A stretch of DNA of 54,437 nucleotides, from contig CACXQV010000024.1 in assembly GCA_902769875.1 (NCBI GenBank), forward strand, positions 1-54,437, read 5' to 3'. This document shows, in pieces, positions 17,213 to 25,623 of the stretch. The DNA is from an uncultured Bacteroidia bacterium (GTDB taxonomy: Bacteria > Bacteroidota > Bacteroidia > Bacteroidales > F082). A model generated the notes under the pieces. The model was not told where the DNA came from. It worked only from the letters and a program-made list of their open reading frames with translations, and made no database searches. The position numbers and the translations under genes were made by a program. Position 1 is the first letter of the stretch, and each line of letters begins with the position of its first letter.

Positions 17213-17737
17213 TCATTTTACCGAAAAGGCTTTCAAGTCAAAATACATCAGAACCGTATCTGCACCTTCCGGAATCTCCGACTGCAGCAAGCGGAAGCCG
17301 TTTCTCTCATAAAACGACTGTTTCCCAATCAGAGCATCCACCGTGATGAAACGGCAAGCGCCTACCGAAGCCCGCCGAAACAGCATTTCCCTGATTGACA
17401 GCAACAACATCGACCCAATATGCTCTCCTTGATGGCGTTCGGAAACCGCCAAGCGTCCGATTTTCACCGCTGGATAACTATTGAACTGCTTTTCGTGGGG
17501 AAATTCCTTACGCAACTTACGCCAAATGTTCTTCGGAACAGTCGCGCTCGACACTTTATCGTTCAACAAACTGAAATAGGCTATCGTTTCGTCGTCATCT
17601 TCCAACAAAAAGGTGTTAGCGATAAACTCATCGTAGAAATAACGCGCGTCCTCAAAAAGAAACTCATCCAAGGACTTGTCGCCACAGGAAAATGGCTTGA
17701 TGACCTCAATGTCCTCTATCCGCAAAAACCTTCTCAT
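17213..17737 (-). CDS. GNAT N-acetyltransferase, possible toxin of a two-gene pair
   Basis: 174 residues with a GNAT fold. The acetyl-CoA loop is AVKIGRLAVSERHQGEHIGSMLL, whose central HQGEHIG matches the Q/R-x-x-G-x-G/A pattern; the late KQSFYERNGF is typical of the family. The N-terminus FSCGDKSLDEFLFEDARYF resembles GNATs of the TacT type that act with a small partner and modify aminoacyl-tRNA. It is preceded after 6 bases by a 60-residue acidic protein in the same operon. That layout fits a toxin-antitoxin pair, but an ordinary acetyltransferase with a helper is also possible. Confidence 0.75.
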   Translation of the reverse strand: MRRFLRIEDIEVIKPFSCGDKSLDEFLFEDARYFYDEFIANTFLLEDDDETIAYFSLLNDKVSSATVPKNIWRKLRKEFPHEKQFNSYPAVKIGRLAVSERHQGEHIGSMLLLSIREMLFRRASVGACRFITVDALIGKQSFYERNGFRLLQSEIPEGADTVLMYFDLKAFSVK

Positions 17738-17743
17738 GGAGAA

Positions 17744-17926
17744 TTAAGGCATGGGGAACAAAGCAATACTTTTCAGGTAGGCATAGGCTTCTTCTTGCGC
17801 CAACCTTTCGGCATCGGAAACGCTCACAGGGTTTTCAATCTCTTCCATGAAACGCTCCGCATCCTCACCGAATAGAATCGGAGTTTCCTTGAACGGATAA
17901 GGTTTTGTGTTGGGTTTTGCTGCCAT
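17744..17926 (-). CDS. Small acidic protein, possible antitoxin for the GNAT protein
   Basis: 60 residues from the ATG giving MAAKPNTKPYPFKETPILFG, with an AAAGAGAGACG ribosome site upstream. The core FGEDAERFMEEIENPVSVSD followed by AERLAQEEAYAYL is the pattern of short Bacteroidota proteins that accompany GNAT genes: a proline-rich start, then an acidic helix. No DNA-binding domain is obvious. Promoter TATTTTTG at 17958-17965. A longer in-frame extension upstream exists but lacks a ribosome site and crosses that promoter, so I reject it. The antitoxin role is inference from size, order and charge. Confidence 0.65.
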   Translation of the reverse strand: MAAKPNTKPYPFKETPILFGEDAERFMEEIENPVSVSDAERLAQEEAYAYLKSIALFPMP

Positions 17927-17957
17927 AATCGTCTCTCTTTCATTTCTTTTCAACTTG

Positions 17958-17965
17958 CAAAAATA
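17958..17965 (-). promoter_or_regulatory. Promoter -7 element, small protein/GNAT pair (and possibly porX)
   Basis: Minus-strand TATTTTTG (TAnnTTTG) followed by CAAG, about 31 bases before the small-protein start. It is divergent from the HD-protein promoter at 18039-18046. Confidence 0.55.
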
Positions 17966-18038
17966 GCACCAATTTTCCAATCCGCAAGGGATTTGCCCAA
18001 CTTTTTTCTCATAAATCCATCCTTTCAATAATTATCAC

Positions 18039-18046
18039 TAATTTTG
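18039..18046 (+). promoter_or_regulatory. Promoter -7 element, HD phosphohydrolase
   Basis: TAATTTTG (TAnnTTTG) followed by CAGCC, 23 bases before the ATG at 18070. The same TTTTGCAGCC word is found in the promoters at 27977 and 54312. Confidence 0.6.
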
Positions 18047-18069
18047 CAGCCAATAGAAATCAACATTTT

Positions 18070-19305
18070 ATGCCCACCTCTCCAAACAAAAAGAAAATCT
18101 TCAACGACCCGATTTACGGCTTCGTCAGCATCCCTGACGAGCTGCATTTCGACATCATAGAACACCCTTATTTCCAAAGGCTTAGGCGCATCAAACAGGT
18201 CAGCATGACCAATTTGGTGTATCCCGGTGCCAACCACACGCGCTTTGCCCACAGCCTCGGCACCATGCATCTTATGCGGCGCGCCATTCAACTATTGCGC
18301 GGCAAGGGTTACGAGATTTCCGACGAGGAATTAGAGGCCGCTTCGTTGGCCATTTTGCTCCACGACAGCGGTCATGGACCGTTTTCGCACACCTTGGAAA
18401 ACAGTATCGTGCAGGGCGTTTCGCACGAGGAACTCTCGCTGAAAGTGATGCAGAAGTTCAACGAAATCCACGGCGGACGGCTTGATTTAGCCATCAAATT
18501 ATTCAAGGGAGAATACGAAAAAGGCTTTCTTAGTAAACTCATTTCCAGTCAGTTGGATGTAGATAGAATCGACTATTTGAAACGCGACAGTTTCTTTAGC
18601 GGCGTGGCCGAGGGCAGCGTGAATGCGGAGCGTTTGTTGGAGATGATGGAAGTCGTTGGGAATGAACTCGCTATCGAGGCGAAAGGCATCTATTCCGTGG
18701 AAAGTTTTTTGGTGGCGCGGCGCATCATGTATTGGCAGGTGTATATGCACAAGGCCGTGCTGAGCGCGGAATACACGCTGATGAAGGTGCTGAAACGCGC
18801 CAAGATGCTCAGCGCGGAGCGCGACTTGTTTGCCACCCCTGCCCTGTCGTTCTTCCTGAAAAACCAACACCCTTTCGCCGATGGCCATGACCCCGATTTC
18901 GTCTTGGACAAGTTCTGCCAGTTGGACGACTACGATGTGATGACCGCAGTAAAGGTCTGGCGCGACGACGAAGACCGCGTTCTCTCCGAACTTTGCAGAC
19001 GCCTGACCGACAGGCATTTGTTCAAGATAGAAATGCAAGACACCGAATTTGACCCGAACTATATCGAGGACATTCGGAAGAAGATTGCGAAGTATTACGG
19101 TTGGACGTTGGAGGAGGCGGATTTCGCGCTGTTGCAAGGCGTTTCGTCGAATCATGCTTATCACCCGAAAAAGCCAGCCATCAACATTTTATACAAAGAC
19201 GGCACGATGAAAGACATCAGCGAGGCCTCCGACCAACTGAACATTTCGGTGCTTTCGCAGCCTGTCGTTAAGCATTTTATTTGTTATCCGAAGGAATTGG
19301 GGTAA
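18070..19305 (+). CDS. HD-domain phosphohydrolase (SAMHD1/dGTPase-like)
   Basis: 411 residues. The start KKKIFNDPIYGFVSIPDEL is typical of the bacterial branch of this HD family. The metal-binding motif is spread over HTRFAHSLGTMHL, ILLHDSGHGPFSHTLE and SQLDVDRIDYLKRDSFFSG, giving the H...HD...D set. Relatives hydrolyse dNTPs or other phosphate esters in the cytoplasm; the substrate of this branch is not known. It is a single-gene unit that ends 22 bases from the convergent lipoprotein gene. Confidence 0.88.
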   Translation: MPTSPNKKKIFNDPIYGFVSIPDELHFDIIEHPYFQRLRRIKQVSMTNLVYPGANHTRFAHSLGTMHLMRRAIQLLRGKGYEISDEELEAASLAILLHDSGHGPFSHTLENSIVQGVSHEELSLKVMQKFNEIHGGRLDLAIKLFKGEYEKGFLSKLISSQLDVDRIDYLKRDSFFSGVAEGSVNAERLLEMMEVVGNELAIEAKGIYSVESFLVARRIMYWQVYMHKAVLSAEYTLMKVLKRAKMLSAERDLFATPALSFFLKNQHPFADGHDPDFVLDKFCQLDDYDVMTAVKVWRDDEDRVLSELCRRLTDRHLFKIEMQDTEFDPNYIEDIRKKIAKYYGWTLEEADFALLQGVSSNHAYHPKKPAINILYKDGTMKDISEASDQLNISVLSQPVVKHFICYPKELG

Positions 19306-19327
19306 TAAGAACTTCAAGAAGTATGAA

Positions 19328-20146
19328 CTATCTCCTCAACAAAGAACCTTCCTTATATTTATAAAATTTTGCTTGATTTATAAAGCTCGTTGGCTTTGAC
19401 TTGTCAGGAACATCTGAAATTCTTCTGAGATAAGCCTTTTCGACATAATCATGGACATACTCATTTTCATAAACAAAAGCATCAGCATTTTGTTCCACAA
19501 TCTGAAGCGCAAAAGTTCGTCCATATTCCATATTCATTGACAAAACGGAAGTCTCAAAATCGAAAGAATAAGTGTATCCCGTCACAATAACAGTATCAGG
19601 ACAAACAATGTAATTTTCATTCATCCAAATTGTATCAATAGAACCATTTCGCATTTCACCCGATCTGTTTTCCCTGAAAACCAGTTGGATACCATTATCA
19701 GTATCATTCGGGTCATATAAATAAGTCGTCAATGAAGCCGCAATCGGGTTGCCAGCATAGTCAATGTTGTAATACTCAATTTTTTCTACACCCCAAATAC
19801 CAAAGAAAGGTTTCTCTGGCATATCAACAGTAACAATAGCAGTATAACTATTTTGAGAGCCGTCTTCAGCAATTACTGTATAGGTTACAGGTTGGCTGAA
19901 ATCTTGAGGCATTCCTGAAGCAGGATTAACCGTTGCTTTATCGGAAACCGAAATGATCGGCACTAAATTCGTGACATCTGTACCAAAAGGCACTGTTGCA
20001 ATAATCATCCGGTCTTCAATCGATGCCTCGATATTAGGAGAAATGAACTTAAATGATAGGATTTCTTTTTCGCTGCTTTTCTTCTGGCAACTTGACAATG
20101 CCATCAAGATTGTCAAGATGATGAAGGAGATACTTACTTTTTTCAT
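19328..20146 (-). CDS. Lipoprotein with DUF5018-like N-terminal beta domain
   Basis: 272 residues with a signal ending in LMALSSC (Cys20). Residues about 25-115 resemble the DUF5018-type beta-sandwich of Bacteroidota surface lipoproteins: ILSFKFISPNIEASIEDRMI, then VPFGTDVTNLVPIISVSD, then TYTVIAEDGSQNSYT. The rest (about 115-272) is not recognised; it has a GIWGVEKIEYYN start like lipocalin-type lipoproteins. AT-rich compared with its neighbours. Own promoter at 20187-20194. Probably exposed on the outer membrane; function unknown. Confidence 0.78.
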   Translation of the reverse strand: MKKVSISFIILTILMALSSCQKKSSEKEILSFKFISPNIEASIEDRMIIATVPFGTDVTNLVPIISVSDKATVNPASGMPQDFSQPVTYTVIAEDGSQNSYTAIVTVDMPEKPFFGIWGVEKIEYYNIDYAGNPIAASLTTYLYDPNDTDNGIQLVFRENRSGEMRNGSIDTIWMNENYIVCPDTVIVTGYTYSFDFETSVLSMNMEYGRTFALQIVEQNADAFVYENEYVHDYVEKAYLRRISDVPDKSKPTSFINQAKFYKYKEGSLLRR

Positions 20147-20186
20147 GGTATTATTGTATTATTGTTTTGTATTTTTAATTCTGCTG

Positions 20187-20194
20187 CAAATATA
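20187..20194 (-). promoter_or_regulatory. Promoter -7 element, DUF5018-like lipoprotein
   Basis: Minus-strand TATATTTG (TAnnTTTG) followed by CAGCAG, about 41 bases before the start at 20146. Confidence 0.58.
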
Positions 20195-20225
20195 ATGGTA
20201 TTGATAATATAGTACGATTCTAATA

Positions 20226-20666
20226 TCAATTTTTTTTCTCATTCATCGCCAAAGCCCGCTTTTTAGAATCCTCCATCACCTCCAAAGCCTGCTGCTGCAA
20301 GAATTTTTCTTCCTCGGTTTCAGGCGTGAGCGTGATGCCGTGGGAACGGGAATGGTGGTTTTCGTCCAAATAGGAGAAGGTGGCGAAGCCGTCGGCGGCG
20401 ACTTTTTCAGGCTCGCGGCTGCGGTACATTTTGGTGTAAACGGTCAAGGTGCTGCGACCCACGGAGATGACTTTGCTCTCGAAAGTGACGATGTCGCCGG
20501 CGAAAATCGGGAACTTGAAGTCGATGCCGTGGAGGACGAGAAGGACGGTGTCTTTCGTGTCAACATACTGCGCCACAGCGAAATAGGAACTCTCGCCTGC
20601 GAAAAAGGTCTGATGGTGGTTTAGATCGGCGAGTTTGATAAGTCTTTGGGAATAAGTGGATTTCAT
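20226..20666 (-). CDS. Acyl-CoA thioesterase, hotdog fold
   Basis: 146 residues from the ATG giving MKSTYSQRL. The YciA/BFIT-type hotdog pattern is visible: DLNHHQTFFAGESSYF (the N-H-x-T-F-G-G-like helix), GIDFKFPIFAGDIVTFES and VISVGRSTLTVYTKMY, followed by a short charged tail. It would hydrolyse acyl-CoA thioesters in the cytoplasm; the chain length is unknown. A longer in-frame extension into the upstream MBL gene lacks supporting features. It follows the MBL hydrolase after 17 bases, so the two probably form an operon. Confidence 0.82.
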   Translation of the reverse strand: MKSTYSQRLIKLADLNHHQTFFAGESSYFAVAQYVDTKDTVLLVLHGIDFKFPIFAGDIVTFESKVISVGRSTLTVYTKMYRSREPEKVAADGFATFSYLDENHHSRSHGITLTPETEEEKFLQQQALEVMEDSKKRALAMNEKKN

Positions 20667-20683
20667 ATTTAAAGATTTAAGTT

Positions 20684-21448
20684 TTAAACAATTGGGATTT
20701 TCAGTCCATCGTAGGCAAGCATCATGCCTTCGGGAAGCTCGCGGTTGATTTCGGCGGCGAGGCCCATGCTGTGGCTGCAATGCGTGAACCAAGTCTTTTT
20801 CGCGCCCACTTTTCGGGAAATCTCGATTGCTTCGTCCAAAGTGAGATGCGAGTAGTGTTTCTTCTTTTGCAGAGCCTCAATAATCAGGTATTCAACGTCT
20901 TGCAGTTTTTCGATCGCCTCTTCGGAAATCTCGCTCAGGTCGGTGACGTAGGCGAAGTTGCCGATGCGGAAAGCATAGCAAGTCAAGGTGAAGTGCTTTA
21001 ATTTAATAGGTATGATGTGCAAGTCGCCGAGGTCGAAGGGCGTTTCGTCGAGGCGGCGGATGTCGTAAGTCGGGGCACCCGGATAAGGATGCTCATCGAA
21101 GGCGTATGAATACTCCCGCTTGATTTCGGGCAACGCGGTATCAGCCACATAAAGCGTCATAGGCTTTTTCTGCATGAAAATATAGGGGCGCAAATCGTCG
21201 AGGCCGCCGATATGGTCTTTATGCTCATGAGAGATAATCACCGCATCAAGTTTGGTGACGTTTTCGCGCAACATCTGTTGGCGGAAGTCGGGGCCGGCAT
21301 CCACGGCCACCGTCACCTCGTCGGTCTGAATCAGAATCGAGGTGCGCAGCCGCTTGTCGCGTGGGTCTTTGCTTTGGCACACGGGACAAGTGCAGCCGAT
21401 GACCGGCACACCTTGCGAAGTTCCACTACCTAAAACAGTGACAATCAT
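20684..21448 (-). CDS. MBL-fold metal-dependent hydrolase (PhnP-like)
   Basis: 254 residues from the ATG giving MIVTVLGSGTSQGVP. An early zinc-type cluster IGCTCPVCQSKDPRDKRLR and DAGPDFRQQML are followed by the metallo-beta-lactamase signature SHEHKDHIGGLDDLRP. Later ligands are YVTDLSEIS (Asp) and THCSHSMG (His). PhnP-type enzymes cleave cyclic phosphodiesters; the Bacteroidota relatives have no settled role. Promoter TAATTTTG at 21498-21505, divergent from the DUF6913-type gene. Confidence 0.85.
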   Translation of the reverse strand: MIVTVLGSGTSQGVPVIGCTCPVCQSKDPRDKRLRTSILIQTDEVTVAVDAGPDFRQQMLRENVTKLDAVIISHEHKDHIGGLDDLRPYIFMQKKPMTLYVADTALPEIKREYSYAFDEHPYPGAPTYDIRRLDETPFDLGDLHIIPIKLKHFTLTCYAFRIGNFAYVTDLSEISEEAIEKLQDVEYLIIEALQKKKHYSHLTLDEAIEISRKVGAKKTWFTHCSHSMGLAAEINRELPEGMMLAYDGLKIPIV

Positions 21449-21497
21449 ACTTTTATCATTTTTTCGCGTCCATAAACGCCTCACCGAAATTCAAGCG

Positions 21498-21505
21498 CAA
21501 AATTA
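21498..21505 (-). promoter_or_regulatory. Promoter -7 element, MBL hydrolase/thioesterase
   Basis: Minus-strand TAATTTTG (TAnnTTTG) followed by CGCTTG, 50 bases before the MBL start at 21448. Divergent from the plus-strand element at 21548-21555. Confidence 0.58.
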
Positions 21506-21547
21506 GCGATTTTAAACAAAAAAACATGCTATTTCATGGAATTTGCC

Positions 21548-21555
21548 TACATTTG
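21548..21555 (+). promoter_or_regulatory. Promoter -7 element, DUF6913-type gene, close to the start codon
   Basis: TACATTTG followed by CGGC, ending only 4 bases before the ATG at 21560. If transcription starts the usual few bases after this element, the message has almost no leader. Confidence 0.5.
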
Positions 21556-21559
21556 CGGC

Positions 21560-22105
21560 ATGAATTTTTCATCCTACCTCAGAAATAGGGCTTTAAGACG
21601 CGCCTTGGAGCAATTTCTCGCCGAAAAACCTACGGCAAAAATGCCTAATCTTCAGCGGGTTACTTCCATTTTGATTATTTTGGACGAAGGCGACAAAAGC
21701 ATAGTGAAGAACATCGAAAGCAGTGCGAAAAGTCTGTTTGGCGCAAGTCGTTGCGGGTTTGTCATCCTTTGCAACCAAATGTCGGAAACCATCCTGCAAA
21801 GCGACCTCTACACCGAGATCACGCCCAAGGATTTCGGCTTTATGAGCGTGCTGAAACCTGACAAGCACGAATTTATCAAGAAGCTGCCTTTCAGCACAAT
21901 GCTTATCAACATGGCGGCAAAAAACGCCGAAATCAGCGACTATCTTTGCACCCTACCGAAGTCGGATTTCAGGATTTGTTTCCACGAGAGCAAAAATCAA
22001 CCTATCTACGACTTGATTATCCAAAACCCGCGAGCCACCGACCCTGTTTCCAACATCCATGTCCTGCACAACTACCTGAAAGCCTTGTCGGGTTCAACAA
22101 CTTAA
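21560..22105 (+). CDS. DUF6913-type conserved protein
   Basis: 181 residues from the ATG giving MNFSSYLRNRALRRAL. I recognise it as a short conserved Bacteroidota protein (DUF6913 family, recalled and not checked). It has no signal peptide or membrane span; residues 35-60 form a beta-alpha start (VTSILIILDEGDKSIVKNIE). The late FRICFHESKNQPIYDLIIQN precedes DPVSNIHVLHNYLKAL. It is 14 bases upstream of dapA, so they probably share a transcript, as is common for this neighbour. An in-frame ATG 24 bases earlier lies upstream of the promoter element and is therefore unlikely. Confidence 0.75.
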   Translation: MNFSSYLRNRALRRALEQFLAEKPTAKMPNLQRVTSILIILDEGDKSIVKNIESSAKSLFGASRCGFVILCNQMSETILQSDLYTEITPKDFGFMSVLKPDKHEFIKKLPFSTMLINMAAKNAEISDYLCTLPKSDFRICFHESKNQPIYDLIIQNPRATDPVSNIHVLHNYLKALSGSTT

Positions 22106-22119
22106 AACTCTGATTGAAA

Positions 22120-23004
22120 ATGAAATACAACCCTTTTAAAGGCACGGGCATTGCCCTCGTCACTCCTTTTAAAACCGACCGTTCAGTAGATGTTGAGGCT
22201 TTAATCAACATCGTGAACCATGTCATCGCCAACGGCGCGGATTTTTTGGTCGTTTTGGGCACCACTTCCGAAGCCCCTACCCTTTCGGCTGACGAAAAGC
22301 AATTGGTAATCAACACGATATTGGAAGCCAATGAGGGTCGCTTGCCCGTCATGCTCGGCATGGGCGGCAACAACACGCAGGCCGTCATCGAAGCCGTTAA
22401 AAACCAATATTTTAAGGGCATCCAAGGCATCTTGAGCGTCGTACCTTATTATAATAAGCCCAACCAGCACGGCATGAAAGCCCATTTCGAGGCCATCGCC
22501 GATGCGAGTCCTGTGCCCGTAGTGGTCTACAACGTGCCGGGGCGCGTGGGCGTGAACTTGCAAGCCGCAACTTGCGTGGAATTGGCCCAGCATCCCAACA
22601 TCATCGCCGTGAAGGAGGCTTCGGGCAACTTGCAGCAAATCATGGAGATACTGCGCGACAAGCCCGCCGACTTCGATGTGCTTTCGGGCGACGATGGCAT
22701 CACCCAACCCTTGTTGGCACTCGGCGCAACAGGCGTGATTTCGGTGGCCGCCAATGCTTACACTAAACATTTCAGGCGCATGATGAAGGCCCAAAATGAA
22801 GGCCGCATCGAAGAAGCATTGGGCCTGCATTACGCCATGCTCCGTATGAACCAACTTATTTTTGCCGACGGCAACCCCGCTGGAATCAAGTGCCTGATGA
22901 GCCATATCGGGCTGTGCGAGAATGTGTTGCGTTTGCCTTTAGTTCCTGTGAACGAGAAGGTGGAAGCGGAAATTGTTGAAGAATGGGGGTTTTTGAAAGT
23001 TTAG
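22120..23004 (+). CDS. dapA: 4-hydroxy-tetrahydrodipicolinate synthase
   Basis: 294 residues from the ATG giving MKYNPFKGTGIALVTPF. It condenses pyruvate with aspartate semialdehyde, the first step specific to lysine and diaminopimelate. Conserved features are VVLGTTSEAPTLS, VMLGMGGNNTQAVIEAV, VPYYNKPNQHGMKAHFEAIA, VVVYNVPGRVGVNL (with the catalytic Tyr) and NIIAVKEASGN carrying the Schiff-base Lys. Length is normal. A TTG two codons upstream is a less likely start. Confidence 0.96.
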   Translation: MKYNPFKGTGIALVTPFKTDRSVDVEALINIVNHVIANGADFLVVLGTTSEAPTLSADEKQLVINTILEANEGRLPVMLGMGGNNTQAVIEAVKNQYFKGIQGILSVVPYYNKPNQHGMKAHFEAIADASPVPVVVYNVPGRVGVNLQAATCVELAQHPNIIAVKEASGNLQQIMEILRDKPADFDVLSGDDGITQPLLALGATGVISVAANAYTKHFRRMMKAQNEGRIEEALGLHYAMLRMNQLIFADGNPAGIKCLMSHIGLCENVLRLPLVPVNEKVEAEIVEEWGFLKV

Positions 23005-23026
23005 GGTTTAGAGATTAGAGTTGTAG

Positions 23027-23070
23027 GGCTGTCACTGGGTTGCTGAGCTTGTCGAAGCATGGTGGCAGCC
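23027..23070. repeat. Dyad element with GAGCTTGTCGAAG core
   Basis: GGCTGTCAC at 23027-23035 pairs, with one mismatch, with GTGGCAGCC at 23062-23070; between them lies TGAGCTTGTCGAAGC (23044-23058). The same core recurs at 34702-34742 and 54346-54397, and the outer word GGCTGCCAC recurs at 54426-54434. It could fold as a hairpin after dapA. The rest of the 105-base gap has TTTAGGG/TTAGAG words and no promoter I can support. Confidence 0.6.
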
Positions 23071-23109
23071 GAATAACAAGATTTTGAAATTTGAAATAAC
23101 AATAATAAA

Positions 23110-25623
23110 ATGAAGAGTTTACGCTATTTTATGCTCATTTTGGCCGCAGTGGTTTGCGGCAACATTTTTGCCCAAAAGAGCCAACAAGAATTGAACCAAC
23201 TCATGCAAGAACGCAATGAGTATTATTTCACCTTCAACCTGAACGGCAACGACGACCTGAAAGCCATTGCCCGCGCCATTTCGGTTGACCGCATTGATGG
23301 TCAAGTGGTTACGGCATACGCCAACAACAAGGAATTTGCCGATTTCCAACAACTTGGCTATGAAACGACGCTGCAAACGCCGCCTTCGCTGATGGAGAAA
23401 GTCGCGATGTGGGACGGCAGCAACCGCGCCGAATACGATTGGGACAGCTACCCGACCTACACTGCCTACGAGGATATGATGTTCCAATTTGCCACCGACC
23501 ACCCCGACAAGTGCGAAATCATCACCCTTGGCACGCTGCCCAGCGGTCGCAAAATCATGATTGCCCACCTGAACAACGGTTCGGGCGAAGGCAAGCCCAA
23601 GTTCCTCTACACCAGCACCATCCATGGCGACGAGACCACAGGCTGGATTTTGATGCTTCGCTTGATTGACTATTTGCTTGAAAATCCAGACGAGCCTGAA
23701 GTCCAGAGCGTTATGGACAACATCGACCTATATATAGGCCCTAACACCAACCCTGACGGCACTTATCACGCCGGCAACAACAACGTGAACGGCGCCACCC
23801 GCTACAACGCCAACGGTGTGGACATGAACCGCAACTACGCCGACCCCAACGGAGGACAACACCCCGATGGGAATCCCTACCAAACTGAAACGGAATGGTT
23901 TATGCAACTCGCAGAAGACGTCCCGTTTGTGATGGGCGCCAACTATCACGGCGGTGCCGAGGTGATGAACTATCCTTGGGACAACACCTACACACTCCAT
24001 CCTGATGATGCTTGGTACCAACTCATCAGCCACGAATACGCCGACCTCACCCACGAAGTGAGCCCAAATTACATGAACGACTTCAACAACGGCATCACCA
24101 ACGGCGCTCAATGGTACATGATTGGCGGAGGCCGTCAGGACTATATGAACGGCTATGCGCAATGCCGCGAACTCACAATCGAGTGCTCGAACACCAAACT
24201 GCCCAACGGCAACCAATTACCCAACTTCTGGAACATCAACAAGAACTCGATTTTTGCCTTTATGAACCAATGCCTTTACGGCATCCACGGCACCGTTACC
24301 GATGCTTCGACAGGCCAACCCATTGAGGCCACAATCACCATTTCGGGACACGACAATACGTTTTCCGTGGTGGAGAGCCATCTGCCGGCGGGCGACTTCC
24401 ACCGCCCCATCAAGGGAGGCACCTACACCGTGAACTTCATTGCCGACGGCTATCGTCCGCATCAGGAAACCGTCACCGTAGCCGATTATGAAACAATCAA
24501 TCTGAACGTCGCACTCGAAGCCGGCGCGGGCATCCTCCCCGACTTCTCCGCTTCGAGAACGATGGTCCCATTAGGCGGACACATCAACTTCACCGACCAT
24601 TCGTTTGGCGACATCACATCGTGGCATTGGACCTTTGAAGGCGCAGGCACTTCGACGCAACAGAACCCGATGAACATCGCATACGAAACAAGCGGCGACT
24701 TTGCGGTGACCCTCACCGTGACCGACAGCAACGGCAACACCGAAACCCTCACACGCAACAATTACATCCATGTGCGCGAAGCCTACATGATGCAAGACGG
24801 CACCTTCGAGACCTGCAGGGCTTTCTTCTACGCTTCTGCTTACACTGGTTACCACAGCAACGAGGACTACACCTTGACTTTCCTTCCCGACACCGAAGGC
24901 AACAAAATCAGCGTCAACTTCCTAAGTTTCAGCACTGAAGCCAACTACGACTGGCTTGAAATCTATGATGGCAGTTCCACCGATGCGCCTTTTATCAATA
25001 GTTATTCAGGCAATGACGAAATCGGCATAGTGACCGCCACCAACGAAGAAGGCGCACTCACCTTCCATTTCACTTCCGACTATTCTACCACGTCGAGCGG
25101 CTGGGAGGCCTTGGTCGATTGCGTCGGCAACTACGAGCCCATGATGATTGGAGTTTCCGCCGATCCTGAAGTCATCAATGAAGGCGAAACCTCGCAACTC
25201 ACGGCCATTGTGACGGGAGGTGCAGGCAACTACACATGGCTTTGGGAACCTGCCGAAACGCTCGACAATCCCAACATTTGCTGCCCCATAGCCACGCCTA
25301 CCGAGCCTGAAACAACCTATAGAGTTGAGGTGACTGATGCAGAGGGCAATACGATTTCAGGCGAAGTGACCGTAACCATCAGGAATTGGTCGGTGCCGGA
25401 AAACGGCTTTGCGCCACACATCTATCCCAACCCGAACAATGGCAGTTTCACCATCGAGGGCGAAGCCCATTATCAACTGTTCAACAGCCTCGGTCAAGTG
25501 GTGCTTTCGGGCGTTTGCGAAGGCAAGACCCAAATTGATGCCCAAAATTTGCAGCAAGGCGTATATTTGCTCCGCCTCAACGGCGAAAACGGTAGCAGAA
25601 CCGAAAAGCTCATCATCGAATAA
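23110..25623 (+). CDS. T9SS-exported M14 zinc carboxypeptidase (CPG70-like), copy 1
   Basis: 837 residues, close to P. gingivalis CPG70. Signal peptide 1-21. The M14 domain (about 110-390) has zinc ligands His172 and Glu175 (IHGDE) and His280 (NYHGG), substrate-binding NTNPDG and DMNRNY, and catalytic Glu358 (ELTIEC). Then a transthyretin-like regulatory domain (about 391-470), a PKD domain (about 485-565, SWHWTFEG), a CUB-like domain (about 575-675, LEIYDGSS), an Ig/PKD-like domain, and a T9SS sorting domain (about 770-837) with IYPNPNNGSFTI, YQLFNSLGQVV and the end LIIE. Expected to cleave C-terminal residues of peptides at the cell surface. Confidence 0.93.
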   Translation: MKSLRYFMLILAAVVCGNIFAQKSQQELNQLMQERNEYYFTFNLNGNDDLKAIARAISVDRIDGQVVTAYANNKEFADFQQLGYETTLQTPPSLMEKVAMWDGSNRAEYDWDSYPTYTAYEDMMFQFATDHPDKCEIITLGTLPSGRKIMIAHLNNGSGEGKPKFLYTSTIHGDETTGWILMLRLIDYLLENPDEPEVQSVMDNIDLYIGPNTNPDGTYHAGNNNVNGATRYNANGVDMNRNYADPNGGQHPDGNPYQTETEWFMQLAEDVPFVMGANYHGGAEVMNYPWDNTYTLHPDDAWYQLISHEYADLTHEVSPNYMNDFNNGITNGAQWYMIGGGRQDYMNGYAQCRELTIECSNTKLPNGNQLPNFWNINKNSIFAFMNQCLYGIHGTVTDASTGQPIEATITISGHDNTFSVVESHLPAGDFHRPIKGGTYTVNFIADGYRPHQETVTVADYETINLNVALEAGAGILPDFSASRTMVPLGGHINFTDHSFGDITSWHWTFEGAGTSTQQNPMNIAYETSGDFAVTLTVTDSNGNTETLTRNNYIHVREAYMMQDGTFETCRAFFYASAYTGYHSNEDYTLTFLPDTEGNKISVNFLSFSTEANYDWLEIYDGSSTDAPFINSYSGNDEIGIVTATNEEGALTFHFTSDYSTTSSGWEALVDCVGNYEPMMIGVSADPEVINEGETSQLTAIVTGGAGNYTWLWEPAETLDNPNICCPIATPTEPETTYRVEVTDAEGNTISGEVTVTIRNWSVPENGFAPHIYPNPNNGSFTIEGEAHYQLFNSLGQVVLSGVCEGKTQIDAQNLQQGVYLLRLNGENGSRTEKLIIE

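Noticed and set aside
15619-17346. Open frame of 575 codons on the plus strand, antisense to porX
   Set aside because: It mirrors the porX codons, has no family motif, and no promoter or ribosome site; porX on the minus strand is fully conserved.
20667-20792. N-terminal extension of the thioesterase into the MBL gene
   Set aside because: The extra 42 residues are Arg/Pro-rich, read in the shadow of the conserved MBL C-terminus, and lie upstream of a better ATG.
22201-22905. Open frame of about 234 codons opposite dapA
   Set aside because: His-rich antisense shadow without motifs; dapA is complete on the plus strand.
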